From Dichotomocladium elegans (lineage: Eukaryota; Mucoromycota; Mucoromycetes; Mucorales; Lichtheimiaceae), in contig JAIXMN010000003.1 in the NCBI GenBank assembly GCA_025716815.1, positions 1,054,001-1,118,000 on the forward strand: a stretch of 64,000 nucleotides of DNA, given 5' to 3'. Each line of letters begins with the position of its first letter. The stretch's first letter is position 1. The position numbers and the translations under genes are program-made. Positions 60,389 through 64,000 of this stretch are shown one piece after another. The notes beneath the pieces were generated by a model. It did not search any database and was not told the origin of the DNA. It was given only the letters and a program-made list of their open reading frames with translations.

Positions 60389-61421
60389 TTAATAAACTGC
60401 CTTTTGGTAAGACATTTCGGTGAACTGTTCGAGATCCCGAAGAGGACGGTGGAGACTGCTTCGCTTCAGGCGTTCGACATATGCACTGATGACGCAGGCA
60501 AAATAGATCTTGAGGGAAAACATGGAAAGGGTTAAAAAGCGTTGGACCACACACACATAACAGAGAGGGTTTGGCTCTACCGAGCTAGATATACTCACTG
60601 AAATGGCAGCGCCAACCAGAACAGCGACTCCGCCGCCAACCAGCAGCCCCAGCATGATCTTGTTACACACGCCCGTCGCTTCCGCAGTGACATCAAACCC
60701 CTCCAGGGCATAGTCGCGTTCGTAGTAAAATGCACAACTCTCGTAGAGGTCGGTGCGTCGGACGGCTATGAAGATCCAGATCGCTATGGAGGCCGCAATG
60801 ATGACGACAGCCATGACCCAATAGACGTGTTTGAACACTCTGATTAAGCTCTTCTTTCTCTAAGTGTATTCTCATATAAATCCTCTTCATCCAAGTCATA
60901 TGTTTATGGGCAGCCACTTCTTTTGTCTTTGAGATTACCATGCCTGCTCCCAAGATACCAAACAGCGACGCAATGATATTCAGACTAGTGACTACAAGAC
61001 CTGTATAGTACACCGCGTCGAGGTTTATGTGAGACGTATCTTCTTGCAGTAAGAGACCTATACAGATAAGTCTGTGTTTAGTTTGATCTGACTGCCCCGC
61101 AGCTTCTTTGCCTCGATGAAACGTACTGTCTTTCTCTAACACGAGGTAGGCAAGGACGCCTACGCTACAGAACTGAAGAACGAGGTTCCCGTCTCGTTTT
61201 AGAAACCAGCGATTTTGCTCCCACCATGGTAAATGATGACAACGTTTTACCTACAAGAGACAAGAGCGCAATGATGGCTACGCCCAGCCTATGTATTTAT
61301 AAACGGGTGGGCGGGAAGGGGGAGGGGGGAATGGTTATCCTCCGAATAGGTTCATGAAAAGAAAGATTCTATCTTTTGATCCTTACCGAAGAGGAACGCA
61401 GCAGCAGCACTTGTTGATCAT
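60389..61421 (-). CDS. Tetraspanin-like four-helix membrane protein
   Basis: A small integral membrane protein. The start at 61421 gives MINKCCCCVPLR, a cysteine cluster next to the first helix and a probable palmitoylation site. Exons then assemble in phase: LGVAIIALLSLV + GVLAYLVLEKD (helix 1); YYTGLVVTSLNIIASLFGIL with GAGMVI (helix 2); a basic loop HKHMTWMKRIYMRI; VYWVMAVVIIAASIAIWIFI (helix 3); an outside loop of about 35 residues with two cysteines (YESCAFYYERDYALEG...GVCNK); and IMLGLLVGGGVAVLVGAAIS running into KIYFACVISAYVERLKR (helix 4). The tail ends FTEMSYQKAVY at 60389. Topology and the Cys-rich start resemble fungal tetraspanin-like families, but the CCG motif of true tetraspanins is not visible. 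Function unknown. Confidence 0.72.
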
Positions 61422-62716
61422 CGGTGGGAGAAGTAAGACGGTGCAAAAGGAAGGAGGAGGAGATGGAACACCACCACGGCAGGTGCTTTTATTTAAACAC
61501 TTTTACGTACGTTCTGAGGCTGGGATGTTGAGTTTTCTATTTTTATTTATGGCCTTGTGTTCGTGCTGAGCCACGCACACCCGCTCTCTTTTCGCTCCAT
61601 CCACCGGAAAACACAGACGCAACTCGATCTTCGCCCGACCGCTCAGACTAGAGCATTCAGCCCGTCTGTCACGGATGGCTAAGTTGCTCTTTTGCAGTCA
61701 GGTTTGTTCAGACATTTTGCACAAGCCCGATTTCTTCAGCTGAGCCCAAGTGATTCCATTTTTGCGTATACTTGTGCCTTTGTGTGACCTCAGGCCGTCA
61801 AAGTATACGTAGGTAAAACCTATCCAGGGCATCTTGCTCTCTCTTTCTTTCCCCTCGACGGACTGTATCCGCATAAACTCACAAAGGAAGAGAGAGAGAG
61901 AGAGAAGGAGTCTTTCAAAAGACTTTATCGTTGTTGTTGTTGGTCTTTCTGGCGGAAGAGATGGTAACCGACAGAGGATTCTTGCGCTAAAATTGATTTG
62001 CGTGACCGCACTGATGTGCCGGTGAACAGAATCATGACCATCAAAGACAAAGACCTACGACATATTAGACATGCTATCTCTCTCTTTCTCTCGTCTTCCT
62101 TATGATATACTGAACTATAATTCAAAGCTATCTATTCTTTAAACGCAGTTTCTACTCTACCCTGTTTCTTTTTTTTTAAAAAAAAAAATTGTAAGGACTA
62201 TGACGAGAAAGTTTACACAGAGCAAAGACGTTCTTTTTGATTGTTTTCGTGGGTGTAGATATAAAAATCAACATGGATGCTTCGGCAGCATACGCGTGCA
62301 AAGTTCTGTATTGAAAAGGACCGGATTAGGAGTTAGAAGCTCTCCCTCTCTCTCCCCTCTTTTGCAGCAACCTAATCGAGCATATACGCACACCAATGTT
62401 AAGAGTAGGCAGTGTAATCATGAAGATCCTGACTCACTTTTTTTCGTTAGAGATGCCACTGTATATAATCTTCCTCTTGGTCTACACCTCTTTTCTTCTT
62501 CTTCTTCTCTTTATGCCTTACATATGTCAACACCGCATCGAATGAGAATCAAAAGATACAATGCTGCGGCAGCACCCGCGAGTGTTGTTCGAAGGCGACG
62601 GCCATGCAGCAGCACCTTTATCAACCATGCTCGTCTTTTCCTTATCCCATCACTCGGCGTGTTCCCACAAAGGATATTTGCAAAAGGTATAGATTATATA
62701 CAGAGATCGGGGAAAC
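61422..62716. other. Intergenic region, possible upstream exon near its end
   Basis: Mostly AT-rich with TCTC/GAGA runs (61833-61850, 61887-61907 and 62079-62095) and a T9A11-type homopolymer pair near 62170. A plus frame (62200-62769) overlaps the next gene out of phase. An ATG at 62561 begins an open stretch that could splice (donor after LQK, 62691-62693) into the acidic protein exon at 62723, although that intron would be only about 36 nt. Confidence 0.4.
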
Positions 62717-63397
62717 ATGCAGCATTTTACCTATACTTACGAAAGCAAAGACAATGGAAACGACGATGATGCAGAGGAAGAAGAGGAAGAGGACGAAGAG
62801 GAGGACATGGATGAAGAGGAAGAGGAAGAGGAAAGAGATGACAAGGACTGGGACGGTGGACAGTTCCCAACGTCGACACAAGGTAAAACCAAACAATGAT
62901 GAAGACCCAAGGATTTACAGAAATGAACTTTATTTCTGCGTGTACGAACGATCCATGTAGGCAGAGATCTACCATCGTCTATCCCTTCGGCAGGGCCGGA
63001 TCCGAACATGACCTCGAGCCCTTCACCAATAGCATCACATGCTTCCCTAAAGAGCAGCAACAGAGACGCAAGCGCGGTTGTCGTGGGTGTCATTGGCGGT
63101 TTGATTGGCATCTTGATCGTTGTGGGTCTGGTGTGGGTTCTCCGGAAAAGTCGCCACACCAACGTGAACGCAGACGACGTTGAAGTATTTCATCCTCGAC
63201 CGGAAGAACCAGACTGTGTCATGACAACCTATGCATCTGCAAGTGCTGTCTTCCCATCGAATAATACCAATGCCAATACCTCTTCTTCTTCATCATCATC
63301 ATCAGCAGCAGCAGCAGCTATAGAGGCTAGAGCTGCTAGGGCAGCCTCTCCCCCACCTGCCACGCCAATCCATTTGGTTCATTACAAAAACCGATAA
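62717..63397 (+). CDS. Acidic single-pass membrane protein, unknown function
   Basis: Two exons (62717 to about 62884, and about 62964 to 63397) join in phase at the sequence STQ/GRDLPSS. The N-terminal part is extremely acidic: within about 45 residues nearly all are Glu or Asp (for example NGNDDDAEEEEEEDEEED). After a short Ser/Pro linker comes one membrane helix (VVVGVIGGLIGILIVVGLVW) with a positive stop-transfer flank (VLRKSRH), and a Ser/Ala-rich tail with homopolymeric S and A runs. The orientation rule (positive charges after the helix) places the acidic part outside or lumenal. A signal peptide is lacking in this model and may lie in an upstream exon (see 62561). The stop lies 24 bp from the stop of the convergent V-ATPase gene. 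Confidence 0.55.
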
Positions 63398-63421
63398 TAC
63401 GCGTCATTTTTATATGTATCG

Positions 63422-64000
63422 TTACTGAGTGAAAATAATATCCTCATCTTCCTGATCAAGTGTGTCGATTTGACCAGTCTCGTTCGCAGTACGGAACTCG
63501 GGTGCCTCGCCAAAGAGCTCCTGGGTCTTGGCACGCGCAGCCTCCTCTTCAGCCGCATGTTCCTTCTTCTTGCTTTGCACCTTCTTCAGTCTAAAGAACT
63601 CCTCTCGGTCCTGCTCGTCAAGTTCGGAAATAATATACTTGATGGTATTCTCGTAGCGGGGAATGATGACGTGTTCAATTGCATTCACACGGCGGTTGGT
63701 AGCCTTGATGACTTCGTCGAGGATCACAAATGCAGTCTGCCGGTGGTCGGGGAAGGGAGGGCTCAGGGTTAATATGATATCATGCATTCCATGTCGTTCT
63801 CTGGGCTTCTTCTCACCTGTAGGCTAGCGAGCTCAACAAGCGTCTCGACCGCCTTTGTGTACACCTCTTTGCATTTCTGGACGTGTTGGCCTCCTCGACC
63901 GAGGCCGGTGAACTCAAAGGCTATGTGATGATATCATCCGGCTTTTAATTGCCAAACAAGCACGAGCTAGCGTGTGCGGACATACCATTGTTTCCTTCGG
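63422..64000 (-). CDS. VMA8: V-type ATPase subunit D (Vma8), partial
   Basis: A central-stalk subunit of the vacuolar proton pump V1 sector, which couples ATP hydrolysis to rotation. The last exon contains [20 protein letters not shown], then [20 protein letters not shown] and [20 protein letters not shown], the signature C-terminal coiled-coil of subunit D. The preceding exon (about 63813-63920) encodes [20 protein letters not shown] and [15 protein letters not shown], and the sequence runs out of the window in the exon before it (ending GNN). The 5' part is therefore missing only because the window ends. The last exon ends FTQ at 63422. Confidence 0.96.

Noticed and set aside
60156..60554. 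Minus-strand frame with a histidine run
   Set aside because: Derived from a GGT/GAT-type repeat and overlaps the last exon of the four-helix protein in another phase.
62737..63162. Minus-strand frame with a long serine run
   Set aside because: It is the complement of the GAA/GAG-rich acidic region of the plus-strand gene.

Overview
The window is nuclear DNA of a filamentous fungus, most likely Mucoromycota and probably Mucorales. Genes lie on both strands and are cut by many short GT-AG introns, mostly about 50-75 bp. The gene set includes an SMG1 kinase and an RdRP of the RNA-silencing type, as well as large signalling kinases and decayed transposons, and it contains no bacterial operon structure. 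The genus cannot be fixed from the sequence alone.

Layout: 1-6.1 kb is gene-poor and holds a TIR element (MITE), a dead LINE and fragments of unknown or zinc-finger ORFs. From 6.1 to 22.9 kb there is an NPC2-like ML-domain protein divergent from a PLP2/PDCL3 phosducin-like chaperone. The 11.4-kb SMG1 gene follows, ending tail to tail with a Ras GEF. From 23.5 to 27.1 kb lies a decayed Helitron. From 27.7 to 45.2 kb the region is dense with housekeeping and RNA genes: ribosomal protein uS8 (RPS22), whose intron carries a convincing H/ACA snoRNA; an RdRP with an N-terminal RRM; a catalase; a zinc alcohol dehydrogenase; the decapping enzyme DCP2, divergent from a mitochondrial class I release factor; and dolichol kinase. 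From 45.5 to 55.8 kb there is a giant group-X-type hybrid histidine kinase, divergent from a predicted pseudokinase. From 57 to 64 kb come small unknown genes, a dead IS630/Tc1-like transposase, a four-helix membrane protein with a cysteine-rich start, an acidic single-pass protein and the 3' part of V-ATPase subunit D.

Functional themes: RNA surveillance and turnover (SMG1, RdRP, DCP2, a snoRNA, a release factor); signalling (RasGEF, hybrid histidine kinase, pseudokinase); and membrane or secretory functions (ML protein, dolichol kinase, four-TM protein, V-ATPase). The clearest non-protein discovery is the snoRNA at 28025-28175. Both its hairpins close with perfect 7-bp stems, and its H and ACA boxes are correctly placed.

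Exon boundaries given to the base were derived by hand from GT/AG sites and reading phase. SMG1, RasGEF, the hybrid kinase and dolichol kinase are given as gene spans only.
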